Below are positions 1 through 7,897 of a DNA stretch of 64,000 nt, piece by piece. The stretch comes from JAAXGI01 sp965206975 (lineage in GTDB: Bacteria; Gemmatimonadota; Gemmatimonadetes; Longimicrobiales; Gaopeijiaceae), in NCBI GenBank assembly GCA_965206975.1, contig OZ242253.1, forward strand, positions 62,001 through 126,000, read 5' to 3'. The stretch's first letter is position 1. Each line of letters begins with the position of its first letter. The position numbers and the translations under genes are program-made. The notes beneath the pieces were generated by a model. The model did not search any database. It was given only the letters and a program-made list of their open reading frames with translations, and was not told the DNA's origin.

Positions 1-628
1 CCCGGGCGAGCTTCGCCTCGTGCCGCTCGAAGGCGTGGGCGGAGCGTCCCGCGAGCTCTAGGAGGAGCGCGGACACGAGGAGGAGGTTGATCGGACCCAG
101 CACCCCCACGAGAGCGGCGGTGATCGAGGAGCCGAGGAGGGCGCCCACCGTCCCGCCGACGGCGATGAACCCGAAGAGCCGCTTCCCCTGCGAGGGGTGG
201 TAGGTGTCGGTCATGAAGGACCAGAAGACCGAGACCACGAAGAGGTTGAAGACGCTCGTCCAGATGAAGAAGGCCCGGCCGACCCAGATACTCTGCGTCG
301 CGTCGGCCACGGTGAAGAGGAGGTAAAAGGCGACGAGCATGCCGATGAAGACGCGATAAATCCAGGCGATGAAGACCCGTCTCGGATAGCGGGCGACGAG
401 CACCGAGAAGATGGGGTGGAGGAGGAGCATCCCAAGGAGGGTGCCGGTGAAGAGCCAGGCGAGGTTGTCCACCCCACTCGCAACCCCCATCTGATCCCGG
501 ATCGGGCGGATGACGAAGTAGGATGCCAGGACGAGGAAGAAGTAGGCAAAGGACCAGCCGACCGCCTGGATCTCGTCTTCCCGGATATCCACCGCCCGCC
601 GAATCAGTCCGCCGATCGCGCTTCCCAT
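1..628 (-). CDS. MFS / NTP-NDP exchange transporter-like membrane protein, 3' end missing
   Basis: I translated this directly from the minus strand. It starts at an ATG at 628 and stays open to the window edge, giving about 209 residues. The N-terminus is cytoplasmic (MGSAIGGLIRRAVDIRED), followed by a series of hydrophobic helices. The segment FFLVLASYFVIRPIRDQMG resembles the start of the ATP/ADP translocase (Tlc/Npt) branch of the major facilitator superfamily. These proteins exchange nucleotides in intracellular bacteria, but free-living bacteria also carry homologues of unknown substrate. It lies 98 bp downstream of moeB on the same strand and may be the last gene of that operon. Membrane transporter is secure; the substrate is not known. 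The C-terminal half lies outside the window. Confidence 0.7.
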   Translation of the reverse strand, partial: MGSAIGGLIRRAVDIREDEIQAVGWSFAYFFLVLASYFVIRPIRDQMGVASGVDNLAWLFTGTLLGMLLLHPIFSVLVARYPRRVFIAWIYRVFIGMLVAFYLLFTVADATQSIWVGRAFFIWTSVFNLFVVSVFWSFMTDTYHPSQGKRLFGFIAVGGTVGALLGSSITAALVGVLGPINLLLVSALLLELAGRSAHAFERHEAKLAR

Positions 629-726
629 CTCCTCCAGCCCTCCGTCAGTCGGTCCCTAAGCCCCCGGGAGGGCGATCCGCCCCGCTCGGCGGGGAAGTGA
701 GAGGCGTTCCGCCCCGCGGCGCGGGG

Positions 727-1965
727 CTAGTACCTCGGGAGGCTCGGGTCCACCTCTTTCTGCCAGGCCAAGATCCCGCCCTGAAGGTTCCAGAGCTTCC
801 GGAAGCCGGCCTCCCGAAGCTGGCGGAGCGCCTTCGCGCTTCGCGTACCCCCCTGGCAGTGGAGGACGATTTCCTCTGCGGAATCCAGCTCCGATATCCG
901 GTCGAGAAGGGAATCGAGTGGAATCAGGGTGGCTCCCCGATCCTCGAGGTTCACGATCTCCCACTCGTGCTCCTGGCGCACGTCCACGATGCGGAGCCGG
1001 TCCCCTCGCTCGAGCCTCTCCTTGAGCTCGCCCGGGGAGACCGTTGGGATCTCGTCCGGCCCGCCGGCGGCCTCCGCCCCCTCCTCGTACCCCGAGACGC
1101 CGCAGAACTCGAGGTAGTCGATGAGCTCCGTCACCGTGGGCTCCGGCCCGCAGACAGGACATGCGGGGTTCTTTCGAAGCTTGAGGGTCCGCCATTCCAT
1201 CGCGAGCGCGTCGAAGAGGAGGAGGCGTCCGATGAGCGGGTCACCCTCCCCGATGACGAGCTTGATTGTCTCGAGCGCCTGCAGGCTCCCGATGATCCCG
1301 GGCAGAACGCCCAGGACCCCCCCTTCCGCGCAACTCGGGACCATCCCCGGAGGGGGCGGCTGACGGAAGAGGCACCGGTAACACGGCCCGTGCCTCGCAT
1401 CGAAGACCGAGACCTGGCCCTCGAAGCGGAAGATCGACCCGTAGACGTTCGGCTTTCCGAGGATCACGCAGGCATCGTTCGTCAGGTAGCGGGTCGGGAA
1501 GTTGTCCGTCCCATCCACAACGACGTCGTACGCCTCGATCACCTCCATCGCGTTCTCGCTCGTGAGGCGGAGCTGATGGGTGTCCACCTCGACGTTCGGG
1601 TTCACGTCGTGAATCCGGTCCCGCGCCGAGTCGAGCTTCGGGCGACCCACGTCCCTCGTTCCGTGGAGCACCTGCCGGTGGAGGTTCGTGTGGTCGACCA
1701 CGTCGAAGTCCACGATCCCGATCCGGCCGATCCCCGCCGCCGCCAGATAGAGTCCGAGCGGCGAGCCAAGCCCGCCCGCCCCAACCATGAGAATGCTCGC
1801 ATCCTTCATCTTCCGCTGACCCGTCATCCCGACCTCGGGCATGATCAGGTGCCGGGAGTAGCGCTCGATCTCCTCTCGGTTGAGGTGCGGAAGGACGCCG
1901 GCGGGGACCGCCCACGGGGGTGCCTCGCCGGCCCCCGACTCGGGCCGCTCTCCGTTGTCGCTCAT
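727..1965 (-). CDS. moeB: MoeB/ThiF-type adenylyltransferase fused to a rhodanese domain
   Basis: This 412-residue protein has the architecture of MoeZ/MoeB-rhodanese enzymes, which adenylate the C-terminal glycine of a small ubiquitin-like sulfur carrier and then thiocarboxylate it. The nucleotide loop GAGGLGSP is near residue 60. The zinc cysteines are CYRC near residue 195 and CPVC near residue 270, with the E1-type cysteine in PSCAEGGVLG between them. The C-terminal rhodanese domain (from about residue 305) has an intact persulfide loop, CQGGTRS, near residue 370. It is the distal member of a minus-strand sulfate-assimilation operon, about 80 bp after the unknown 195-aa gene. That context suggests sulfur transfer to a carrier used for cysteine, molybdopterin or thiamine synthesis. 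No carrier gene is visible here, so the partner is unknown. Confidence 0.9.
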   Translation of the reverse strand: MSDNGERPESGAGEAPPWAVPAGVLPHLNREEIERYSRHLIMPEVGMTGQRKMKDASILMVGAGGLGSPLGLYLAAAGIGRIGIVDFDVVDHTNLHRQVLHGTRDVGRPKLDSARDRIHDVNPNVEVDTHQLRLTSENAMEVIEAYDVVVDGTDNFPTRYLTNDACVILGKPNVYGSIFRFEGQVSVFDARHGPCYRCLFRQPPPPGMVPSCAEGGVLGVLPGIIGSLQALETIKLVIGEGDPLIGRLLLFDALAMEWRTLKLRKNPACPVCGPEPTVTELIDYLEFCGVSGYEEGAEAAGGPDEIPTVSPGELKERLERGDRLRIVDVRQEHEWEIVNLEDRGATLIPLDSLLDRISELDSAEEIVLHCQGGTRSAKALRQLREAGFRKLWNLQGGILAWQKEVDPSLPRY

Positions 1966-2044
1966 CTATGACTCTCCGTATCGCGTGCCGTGGATCCGGC
2001 AACCCGCAGACTCGACCGTCAAGGTGCGCCCCGTCGGGCGTACG

Positions 2045-2632
2045 TCAACTCCGCGCTGCGCTCCCCCGGGCCGCGTCGAGTCGGACGAAGACGGCAAGAC
2101 GATCGCGGGGATCGTTGTCGATCTTCTCGAGAGCGGGTTCCGCTACCCCGAAGGCCGTCCCGATCGCCTCCCGGACGAGGGGGGCAAAGTCCCGGTACCC
2201 GTCGTTCGAGTTCGGCGCCAGGAGTCGGTCGTTCGCCTCGATCCGGAGCCGGGCGGGATCGAAGCTGAGCTTCCCCCTGACCCTTGGGTCCTCCTCAAGC
2301 CGAGCCGCGACGGTAAGCGTCTGCCGGAGTGTCTCGGCGATCCCCTCCGACGCGCTCCCGTCGAAGGGCAGGCGCCGCTGGCCAAGGAGGCCGAGGCGGC
2401 CATCGGAGCGGTCGAGGGCGAAGCTCGCCTCGTGGCAGACGAGCACGATCCCGGGGCTGTCCGGAGCGTGGGCATAGTCCGCGACGTCGAGCATCACCAG
2501 ATCGAGGGCCCGCTCGCGGATCCACTCGTGGAAGATCGGCACGAACAGCTCGGCGTCGTTCTCGACAGTATACTCCGACGCGTAGCACTTCACGCAAATC
2601 CGGTAGAGCCCGGCAATCGCATCCCCGCTCAC
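2045..2632 (-). CDS. Conserved-looking hypothetical protein coupled to sulfite reductase
   Basis: This 195-residue protein belongs to no family I recognise. It starts at a GTG whose bases overlap the TGA of the upstream sulfite reductase gene (GTGA overlap), so the two are probably translationally coupled. The sequence is soluble, has no signal peptide and no membrane segment, and is rich in Arg and Asp. A CVKCYAS motif near the N-terminus (about residues 13-19) is the only cysteine pair and could bind metal or carry sulfur. The middle contains a run of hydrophobic strand-like stretches (DLVMLDVADY, GIVLVCHEASFAL). Its position between sulfite reductase and moeB argues for an accessory role in sulfite reduction or sulfur handling, but this rests on context alone. 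Confidence 0.75.
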   Translation of the reverse strand: MSGDAIAGLYRICVKCYASEYTVENDAELFVPIFHEWIRERALDLVMLDVADYAHAPDSPGIVLVCHEASFALDRSDGRLGLLGQRRLPFDGSASEGIAETLRQTLTVAARLEEDPRVRGKLSFDPARLRIEANDRLLAPNSNDGYRDFAPLVREAIGTAFGVAEPALEKIDNDPRDRLAVFVRLDAARGSAARS

Positions 2633-4932
2633 GAAGCCACCCGCGCGCCCTTCCCGCTTCCCGAGGCCTGGGCCTCAAGGAGCCGGGTGTAGCACGCATG
2701 CGCCGCCTCGATGAAGAGCTGGGACTCCTCGACGGTCCGCCGCGCCTGATCCCGGTCTCGCACCCGGCCCCGCTCTCCGTGCGTGCTCTGATAGTAGCTC
2801 CACTCCCTCGCGCCGACGAAGCGTTCGAAGAAGCGCTCGGTATCGACGAATTCCCTCTCGAAGCGGGCGTACACCCCCTCGGCATCGTCCGCGACGTCCG
2901 GATCCCCGTGCTTGATGAGCCCCTGGGCCGCCATCACCATCGCCTCGTACGCCATCACGGCCGCCGCGCGCACCTCGTCCTCCGTGGCACCGGGGTCGTC
3001 CACGATCACGGAGGCGTCGAAGGCCCGGCTTTCCGCATTCGCCAAGCTGAACTGCGTGAGCGTCACGACTTCACCCGCGCACTCGCCCACCCCGATGTCA
3101 CCGATCGAGTACTCGCGGGCGTCGTGCCAGTCGACGTAGTAGCTCGGGTCCGCCTCGTAGGACGGGACCGCGAGGAGGTCCTTGATGCGCTCCTTGATCT
3201 CCTTCTTCCCCACCCTCATGACCCAGCTCCGGAAGCTCTCCTCCTCCGTCCGCTCATCGATGTACAGGTCGAGGAGTCGGTCGACCGCCTCGGGTACCCG
3301 CTTCGAGGGAACGGCTCCGATCGCGAGCCCGTAGCTCCCCGCATTCTCCTCAAGCGAGCCCCCGAGGAGGAGGAGGAAGTGCGGTACCTTGAACGAGCCC
3401 ACGTTCCGGCTCGATCCGTAGAACCCGATGTCGGCGACGTGGTGCATCCCGCACGAGTTCGGGCATCCGCTCACCTTCACGTGGACATCGCGGAGCACAG
3501 GGTCGAGGTGAAGGCCCCGGTCCTCGAAGCGTTCCCTGAGCTCCGAGCCGAGACCCCGCGAGCTCGCGATCCCGAGCTTGCACGTGTCCGTCCCGGGGCA
3601 CGCCGTCACGTCCGAGATCGTCGCTGCACCGGGGAGGACGAGCTTCGCCTTACGGAGCCCGCTGTAGAGCGCACCGAGGTCCTGGCGGTGGATCCAGCGG
3701 AGGAAGAAGTTCTGATCGACGGTCGTCCGAAGCGCGTCCGGCGCGTAATGCCGCATTATGTCGGCGAGCTGCCGGGACTGACGGGAGGTGATGTCCCCGA
3801 GGGGCAGGTTCACCGTCACCGCTACGAAGCCATCCTGGCGCTGCTCGTAGACATTCGTACGCGACCACTCGTCGAACCCCGGCTCCCGCTCGGCAGCACC
3901 GTCGGTGGCGGGCTCCGAGAGCCCCTCGATCACCGGGAGGTGGGCGTCCTCGAGCCAGTCTGACCAGCGTGGGTCCTCCTCCATCGCCCCCAGTTCCTCG
4001 TCGACGAGACGCCGGAACTCCTCGATCCCGAGCTTCGCGACGAGGAACTTGATCCGCGCCTTGTTCCGGTTCCGCTTCTCGCCGAGCCTGGCATACACCC
4101 GTGCGATCGCCTGCGACACGGGGAGCATCTGCGCCTCGGGCATGAAGTCGTAGAGCTCCTTCGCCACGTGTGGGATTGGGCCCAGCCCGCCCCCCACGAC
4201 GACCCGGAAGCCGCGCTCCTCGGCCCCGTCCACCTTGCGGACCGCGGCCACGAAGCCCAGGTCGTGCATCATCACGCGGGCACACCCCTCCGCCCCGCAC
4301 CCCGAGTACGCGATCTTGAACTTCCGCCCGAAGTCCTGCACGTCGCGGTGCCCGAGGAGGAACCACGTCTCGGCCCTCGCATACGGCGAGATATCGAACG
4401 CCTCGTCCCGGCAGATCCCCGCCTGCGGGCACCCCGTCACATTGCGGACGGAGTTCCCGCACGCCTCGCGGGTCGTGATCCCCACGGCGGCGAGCCGCCG
4501 GTGCATGTCCGGGGTGTCCTCGATGTCGATGAAGTGGAGCTGCACGTCCTGGCGCGTCGTGATGTGGAGTACGCCATTGGAGTACTCTTCCGCGCAGTCG
4601 GCGAGGACTTCCAGCTGCTCGGCCGAGAGCTTCCCGAAGGGGATCTTGATCCGCTGCATCCCGGGGGCGTCGAACTCCGTCTCCGGGCCCTTCGTCAACC
4701 CCCGCCGGGGAAAGGGAATCTCCTGCGTCTTCGTCCCGTCGTAGCGCTGGCCATTGTCGTAGCGCTGCCCGTACGCCCCCCGCCGGAGCCTGAGCTCGGC
4801 GAAGACCTTCTCCTCGAGCTTCTCCTGCTTCCTGAGCTGCATCTGGTTCTCGTAGGCGTCGATCTCCTCCGCCATCCCTTCAGGGATTCTGTCCTCTAGG
4901 GACTCCTTCCAGCTATCGGCCTTCGCGCCCAT
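2629..4932 (-). CDS. Ferredoxin-type nitrite/sulfite reductase with a C-terminal extension
   Basis: This sirohaem/[4Fe-4S] enzyme probably reduces sulfite to sulfide with ferredoxin. The cluster ligands are visible as CPGTDTC (near residues 444-450) and CPNSC (near residue 489), the two-pair arrangement of this family. The N-terminal substrate and sirohaem half contains TTRQDVQLHF and the segment GNSVRNVTGCPQAGIC. At 767 residues it is well over the usual 550-600. About 190 residues follow the reductase core (from about residue 570), predicted helical and including FSLANAESRAFDASVIV and VEESQLFIEAAHACYTRLL, resembling HEPN-type helical bundles. It lies 28 bp after cysH and overlaps the next gene. 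Sulfite is preferred over nitrite as substrate because of cysH. The role of the extension is unknown. Confidence 0.88.
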   Translation of the reverse strand: MGAKADSWKESLEDRIPEGMAEEIDAYENQMQLRKQEKLEEKVFAELRLRRGAYGQRYDNGQRYDGTKTQEIPFPRRGLTKGPETEFDAPGMQRIKIPFGKLSAEQLEVLADCAEEYSNGVLHITTRQDVQLHFIDIEDTPDMHRRLAAVGITTREACGNSVRNVTGCPQAGICRDEAFDISPYARAETWFLLGHRDVQDFGRKFKIAYSGCGAEGCARVMMHDLGFVAAVRKVDGAEERGFRVVVGGGLGPIPHVAKELYDFMPEAQMLPVSQAIARVYARLGEKRNRNKARIKFLVAKLGIEEFRRLVDEELGAMEEDPRWSDWLEDAHLPVIEGLSEPATDGAAEREPGFDEWSRTNVYEQRQDGFVAVTVNLPLGDITSRQSRQLADIMRHYAPDALRTTVDQNFFLRWIHRQDLGALYSGLRKAKLVLPGAATISDVTACPGTDTCKLGIASSRGLGSELRERFEDRGLHLDPVLRDVHVKVSGCPNSCGMHHVADIGFYGSSRNVGSFKVPHFLLLLGGSLEENAGSYGLAIGAVPSKRVPEAVDRLLDLYIDERTEEESFRSWVMRVGKKEIKERIKDLLAVPSYEADPSYYVDWHDAREYSIGDIGVGECAGEVVTLTQFSLANAESRAFDASVIVDDPGATEDEVRAAAVMAYEAMVMAAQGLIKHGDPDVADDAEGVYARFEREFVDTERFFERFVGAREWSYYQSTHGERGRVRDRDQARRTVEESQLFIEAAHACYTRLLEAQASGSGKGARVAS

Positions 4933-4960
4933 GGCTCCGCATCAAGCTCCGGTTCGGTGA

Positions 4961-5686
4961 TTAGATTCCGTGCAGCCCGCACTCGAGCCGAACAGTACCC
5001 CGCCAACGCCCCGCACGTTCATGTTCGCCGGGCCCGATCGGGGTCGTGAGAGGCGCATCCCCGATACTCGCGTAGCCCAGATCGTGGAGCGGGTGGTAGG
5101 GGACGTTCTCGGAGCGGATGAAGCTCCACACGTCCTCGAGGCTCCAGTCGGCGAGCGGGTTGATCTTCACCTGGCTCGCGAACTCGATGTGCGGCATCGC
5201 GGCCCGCGTCGCGGACTGGTTGCGGCGGCGGCCCGTGACCCAGCCGAGGACCCCCTGCAAGGCGGCCCGCATGGGGGCCACCTTGGTCAGCTGGTGGAAG
5301 GCCTCCTCGTCCCGCTCCCAGAGGCGCCCACCGTGCTCGGCCTCGAAGACCTTCCTAGACGGGGCCGCCCGGTACGTGCGGAGCTCGAAGCCGTACCGGT
5401 CCCGGATGGCCTCGGCGTGCTCCACCGTCTCGGGAAAGTGGTAGAGTGTATCGATGAAGATCACAGGGAGCCTTATCCCCTCCTCGGAGAGGATGTGGAT
5501 CAGCGCCATCCCGCCGACCCCGAAGGTCGAGGAGAGAATCAGCCGCCCCTCCGGAAAGGCGCCATGCGCCCAGCGGAGGATCTCCGACGGCCCCGCCCTC
5601 TCGAACCGGTCGTTCAGCTCGATCACCTCGGCCTCGCCCAAGCACGAGGCCGGGGAGGCCTCCCTCAATCCGAGTCCCATTCCCAT
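4961..5686 (-). CDS. cysH: Phosphoadenylyl-sulfate (PAPS) reductase
   Basis: It reduces activated sulfate to sulfite in the cytoplasm. Visible features are the P-loop-like SSTFG, the motif TGRRRNQSATR that contacts the substrate, and the C-terminal catalytic ECGLHGI with its single cysteine. The paired cysteines that bind a [4Fe-4S] cluster in APS reductases are absent (the matching region near the C-terminus reads YASIGDAPLT). I therefore call it PAPS-type; an APS kinase should exist elsewhere. I place the start at the ATG at 5686, preceded by an AAGGGG ribosome site. An in-frame ATG at 5755 is possible, but it sits immediately after the terminator hairpin. This is the first structural gene of the operon and is governed by the leader at 5759-5955. 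Confidence 0.88.
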   Translation of the reverse strand: MGMGLGLREASPASCLGEAEVIELNDRFERAGPSEILRWAHGAFPEGRLILSSTFGVGGMALIHILSEEGIRLPVIFIDTLYHFPETVEHAEAIRDRYGFELRTYRAAPSRKVFEAEHGGRLWERDEEAFHQLTKVAPMRAALQGVLGWVTGRRRNQSATRAAMPHIEFASQVKINPLADWSLEDVWSFIRSENVPYHPLHDLGYASIGDAPLTTPIGPGEHERAGRWRGTVRLECGLHGI

Positions 5687-5758
5687 TCGCTGGCCCCTTT
5701 CCGCGGTCACACGAAACCGGACATCCCGCGCCGCAGCCCGGGCGCCCACACGCATACG

Positions 5759-5794
5759 AAAACGGCCCCGGCCTCTCGGAGAGGCCGGGGCCGT
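5759..5794 (-). terminator. Rho-independent terminator / attenuator hairpin before cysH
   Basis: On the minus strand a perfect 15-bp stem (ACGGCCCCGGCCTCT paired with AGAGGCCGGGGCCGT, loop CCG) spans 5794-5762 and is followed by TTTT. It lies between the leader ORF and cysH rather than after a gene, which points to conditional termination. The U-tract is short, so termination efficiency is uncertain. Confidence 0.8.
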
Positions 5795-5955
5795 GGATCC
5801 AGCGCAACGTCTCGCGTTAGGCGCAGCGCCTCCCAGACCCGCCCCTCGAATGGGGGGGCCGACAGCAACACATCGCGGTGGTACGGTTCAACGTTTCTCG
5901 CCTGTATCCGGTGCAGTGAACTTGCGGTCCCGGCACCCCAGGGTATCCGATCCGC
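5787..5955 (-). promoter_or_regulatory. Structured leader with alternative antiterminator pairing
   Basis: The leader of the cysH operon runs from a start point predicted near 5955. Three segments can form mutually exclusive pairs on the minus strand. GCCCC at the start of the leader ORF (5855-5859) pairs with GGGGC (5841-5845). The same GGGGC plus the following GGGTC (5836-5845) can instead pair with GATCC-ACG-GCCCC (5787-5799), leaving ACG bulged. That last segment is the left arm of the terminator. A ribosome stalled on the Cys codons would cover the first segment and so favour the antiterminator. The pairings are read from the sequence; the mechanism is inferred and no folding energies were computed. 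Confidence 0.55.
5817..5873 (-). CDS. Polycysteine leader peptide, candidate cysteine-sensing attenuator ORF
   Basis: An 18-codon ORF reads MCCCRPPHSRGGSGRRCA and then TAA. Codons 2-4 are all cysteine (TGT TGC TGT) and the penultimate codon is cysteine again. Four cysteines in 18 codons would be striking in any ORF and lie exactly upstream of a cysteine-biosynthesis operon. The stop lies 22 nt before the terminator stem. Polycysteine upstream ORFs that sense cysteine are known in mycobacteria; I know of no description in this lineage. There is no strong Shine-Dalgarno before the ATG, which is the main weakness. The ORF is too short for ordinary gene callers. Confidence 0.65.
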   Translation of the reverse strand: MCCCRPPHSRGGSGRRCA

Positions 5956-5961
5956 CCGCGG

Positions 5962-5990
5962 AGTCTACCGCGAGGAGGGATAAGGGTCAA
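5962..5990 (-). promoter_or_regulatory. Sigma70-type promoter of the sulfate-assimilation operon
   Basis: TTGACC (5990-5985) and TAGACT (5967-5962) are separated by exactly 17 bp on the minus strand, immediately after the stop of the upstream methyltransferase gene. The predicted transcription start near 5955 gives a leader of about 270 nt before the cysH start. Confidence 0.6.
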
Positions 5991-6006
5991 GAGATGGTGG
6001 CTCCGC

Positions 6007-6681
6007 CTACGACTTCCGGCCCGTCAGGAGGGTGAACGGAGCATCTCGCCACTTGCATTCGGCGCGAAAACCCGCTTCGCCCATCGCGATCAGCTCGTCA
6101 CCCAAAGCAAAGTAGGTGTCCTCGGCCGCCCACTCGTCAAAGTGCTCGTAGGCGCGCCGTTCATCGATCCCGCACGAGACCAGGTGAGAAGCCCACTTGC
6201 GGTAGCACGCCCTCCCCTCGGCCGGGTCTGCGCTCACGGCCACGTCGGCGTTGACAAAGACCCCGCCGGGCCGCAGCGCCCTAAAGATCCCCCTATAGAG
6301 GGCAGACTTGCTTTCCAGCGTTGGAATGTGGTGGAGAGAGAGAGAGGCAGCGACGGCATCACACTCCGAGAGCGCATCGTAGAAGGAACGACGCTCGAAG
6401 CGCGCACGACTCCCGAACCGCTTGAGCCGGACCCGTGCCTGATCGAGCATTTCCGCATCGATGTCGAGCGCGATCACCGCGCCCACGCCCTCGTCTTCCA
6501 GGATCGCTTCCGCCAAGGCCCCCGTTCCGGCACCGAGGTCGAGTACCAGGCGGGGATGGATTTCCGCGATTTCACGTGCGGCCCGGCTGAGCCCCTCCTC
6601 GTAACCGGGGATGAACCGGCGTATCGTCTCGTCGTATCGATCGATCTCGATGCCGAGGTGGCCGCGTACAGAATGAGCCAT
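6007..6681 (-). CDS. Class I SAM-dependent methyltransferase
   Basis: A methyltransferase with a single Rossmann fold. Motif I is VLDLGAGTGALAEAIL (about residues 46-61 from the chosen start), followed by an acidic motif II, VIALDIDAEMLDQAR. A typical post-I region SECDAVAASLSLHHIP and motif III LRPGGVFVNADV come next. The N-terminus (HLGIEIDRYDETIRRFIPGYEE) resembles small-molecule methyltransferases of the UbiE/CmoA-like kind. The substrate cannot be read from the sequence. I prefer the ATG at 6681; an ATG at 6717 would add 12 residues. Neither has a convincing ribosome site. Its stop precedes the sulfate-assimilation promoter by only 17 bp, so read-through into that operon is possible. Confidence 0.8.
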   Translation of the reverse strand: MAHSVRGHLGIEIDRYDETIRRFIPGYEEGLSRAAREIAEIHPRLVLDLGAGTGALAEAILEDEGVGAVIALDIDAEMLDQARVRLKRFGSRARFERRSFYDALSECDAVAASLSLHHIPTLESKSALYRGIFRALRPGGVFVNADVAVSADPAEGRACYRKWASHLVSCGIDERRAYEHFDEWAAEDTYFALGDELIAMGEAGFRAECKWRDAPFTLLTGRKS

Positions 6682-6717
6682 TTCGGTGGCGCGGGAGTTG
6701 GGCCTCCGGCCCCGCAT

Positions 6718-7129
6718 GTGGCGGTCACGATGCGGACCGGCGGCCGGTCATGGATCCTGGCGCTCTCGGGGCGAGGGGGTGACCTCGCCGTGTACGTGAT
6801 TACCTTCCATCCGCGAGCAATGCAACGGGGCGGGAACCGGTGACCGGACTACCGCCCCGGCAAAGAGCGGACTTGAGGCCTATCGGGCCCTTTCGTGGAA
6901 GATCGTGCGGGCGGGTGCGGGCACCCGATACAGGGAGTTCTCGTATGGGAGGTGGACGAGACCCGCGGCCTGGCCGCTTGCGTTCCCCATCGGTGGCGAG
7001 GCGCCTCGGAAATTGTGCCTCCGGGATCTTAGTGTGGGCGGTCGTCGTAGCTCCGCTCACCTCGCAGTCGGGGGCGGCGGGGACGAGCCCCGAGCCGGGC
7101 ACCGCTCCGCGCCTCTCGGCGGTCCGGGT
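6718..7129. other. Region without a recognisable intact gene
   Basis: Several frames are open in this GC-rich stretch, but none gives protein-like sequence that I recognise. It leads into the degenerate DUF5916 tail that follows, so it may be the decayed body of that gene. Confidence 0.4.
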
Positions 7130-7309
7130 CCCTGTCGGGCCGCACGCTTCCGCCTCGGGTGGATCGACTCGGCAGGAACCGGGCTCTTCGTCGTGTACAA
7201 GGAGCGTCAGAGCGACCGCCTCGCCGGGCTGTACAACGGGCTCCTCGAACGAACGGTCTCGATCAAGCTGAGCCGCGTCCGTCGGCTGGGGAACGGGTTC
7301 GCCGGCTAG
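7130..7309 (+). pseudogene. Vestigial C-terminus of a DUF5916-type outer-membrane protein
   Basis: The last 50 residues of an open frame (RFRLGWIDSAGTGLFVVY, then KERQSDRLAGLYNG and RTVSIKLSRVRRLG, ending TAG) match the C-terminal pattern of the two complete DUF5916 proteins in this window. Those have LRWEWAPGSELFIVY with ALVIKVNRLLRF, and LRWEYRPGSELFVVY with ALVVKFNRLLRF. In this family that end is the final beta-strands of an outer-membrane barrel. Nothing upstream in the same frame resembles the rest of the protein, so I read it as a remnant. The terminal phenylalanine is also lost. The match is by eye. Confidence 0.5.
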
Positions 7310-7333
7310 CGGGGCACAGGAGGCGTACGGTCC

Positions 7334-7897
7334 ATGGCGCTACGCGAAGTCCTGCGGATGGGCCATCCGCAGCTCAGGCGCAGGGCGAACGAGGTAGAGC
7401 GACTCGACGATGACACGCTCCCGGCCCTGGTCGAGGATATGCTCGAGACCATGAAGGCCTGCGACGGAGTAGGGCTCGCCGCACCTCAGATCGATGTGCC
7501 GCTGCGCATCATCGTCTTCGGGGTCGACGAGAACCCCCGCTATCCGGACGCCGCTCCCGTCCCCCGGACCGTCCTCGTGAATCCCGAGATCGCGCCTGCG
7601 GACCAAGCCGTGCGTTCGGAGTGGGAGGGTTGCCTCAGCCTTCCGGGGATGCGCGGCCTGGTTCCGCGATACGAGTGGATCCACTACCGGGGGCTGGATG
7701 CCGACGGCCGGGAGGTCGAGGGAAAGGCGGAGGGGTTTCACGCCCGCATCATCCAGCATGAGTGCGACCATCTCGACGGGATCCTCTATCCCGACCGGAT
7801 CGAGGAGCCGGAGATGTTCGGCTTCATCGAGGAACTTCAGGCCACAAGCCTGATCCCCGGCGCGCTCCCGCAGGAACCTCCGAGAAGACCCCGATAA
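7334..7897 (+). CDS. def: Peptide deformylase
   Basis: It removes the formyl group from the N-terminal methionine of new proteins. All three family motifs are intact: GVGLAAPQI (about residues 45-53), EGCLSLP (about residues 98-104) and QHECDHLDG (about residues 138-146), which together supply the Cys and two His metal ligands and the catalytic Glu. At 187 residues the length is normal. The ATG at 7334 follows an AGGAGG ribosome site. The gene stands alone, 24 bp after the DUF5916 remnant; the usual partner fmt is not next to it. Confidence 0.97.
   Translation: MALREVLRMGHPQLRRRANEVERLDDDTLPALVEDMLETMKACDGVGLAAPQIDVPLRIIVFGVDENPRYPDAAPVPRTVLVNPEIAPADQAVRSEWEGCLSLPGMRGLVPRYEWIHYRGLDADGREVEGKAEGFHARIIQHECDHLDGILYPDRIEEPEMFGFIEELQATSLIPGALPQEPPRRPR

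Noticed and set aside
2329..3963. Plus-strand 544-codon open frame
   Set aside because: It lies antisense to sulfite reductase, is arginine- and proline-rich, and has no family features; high GC makes such frames common.
5759..5955. SAM, SAH, cobalamin or TPP riboswitch before cysH
   Set aside because: I looked for the conserved cores of these classes and found none; the polycysteine ORF and hairpins explain the leader better.
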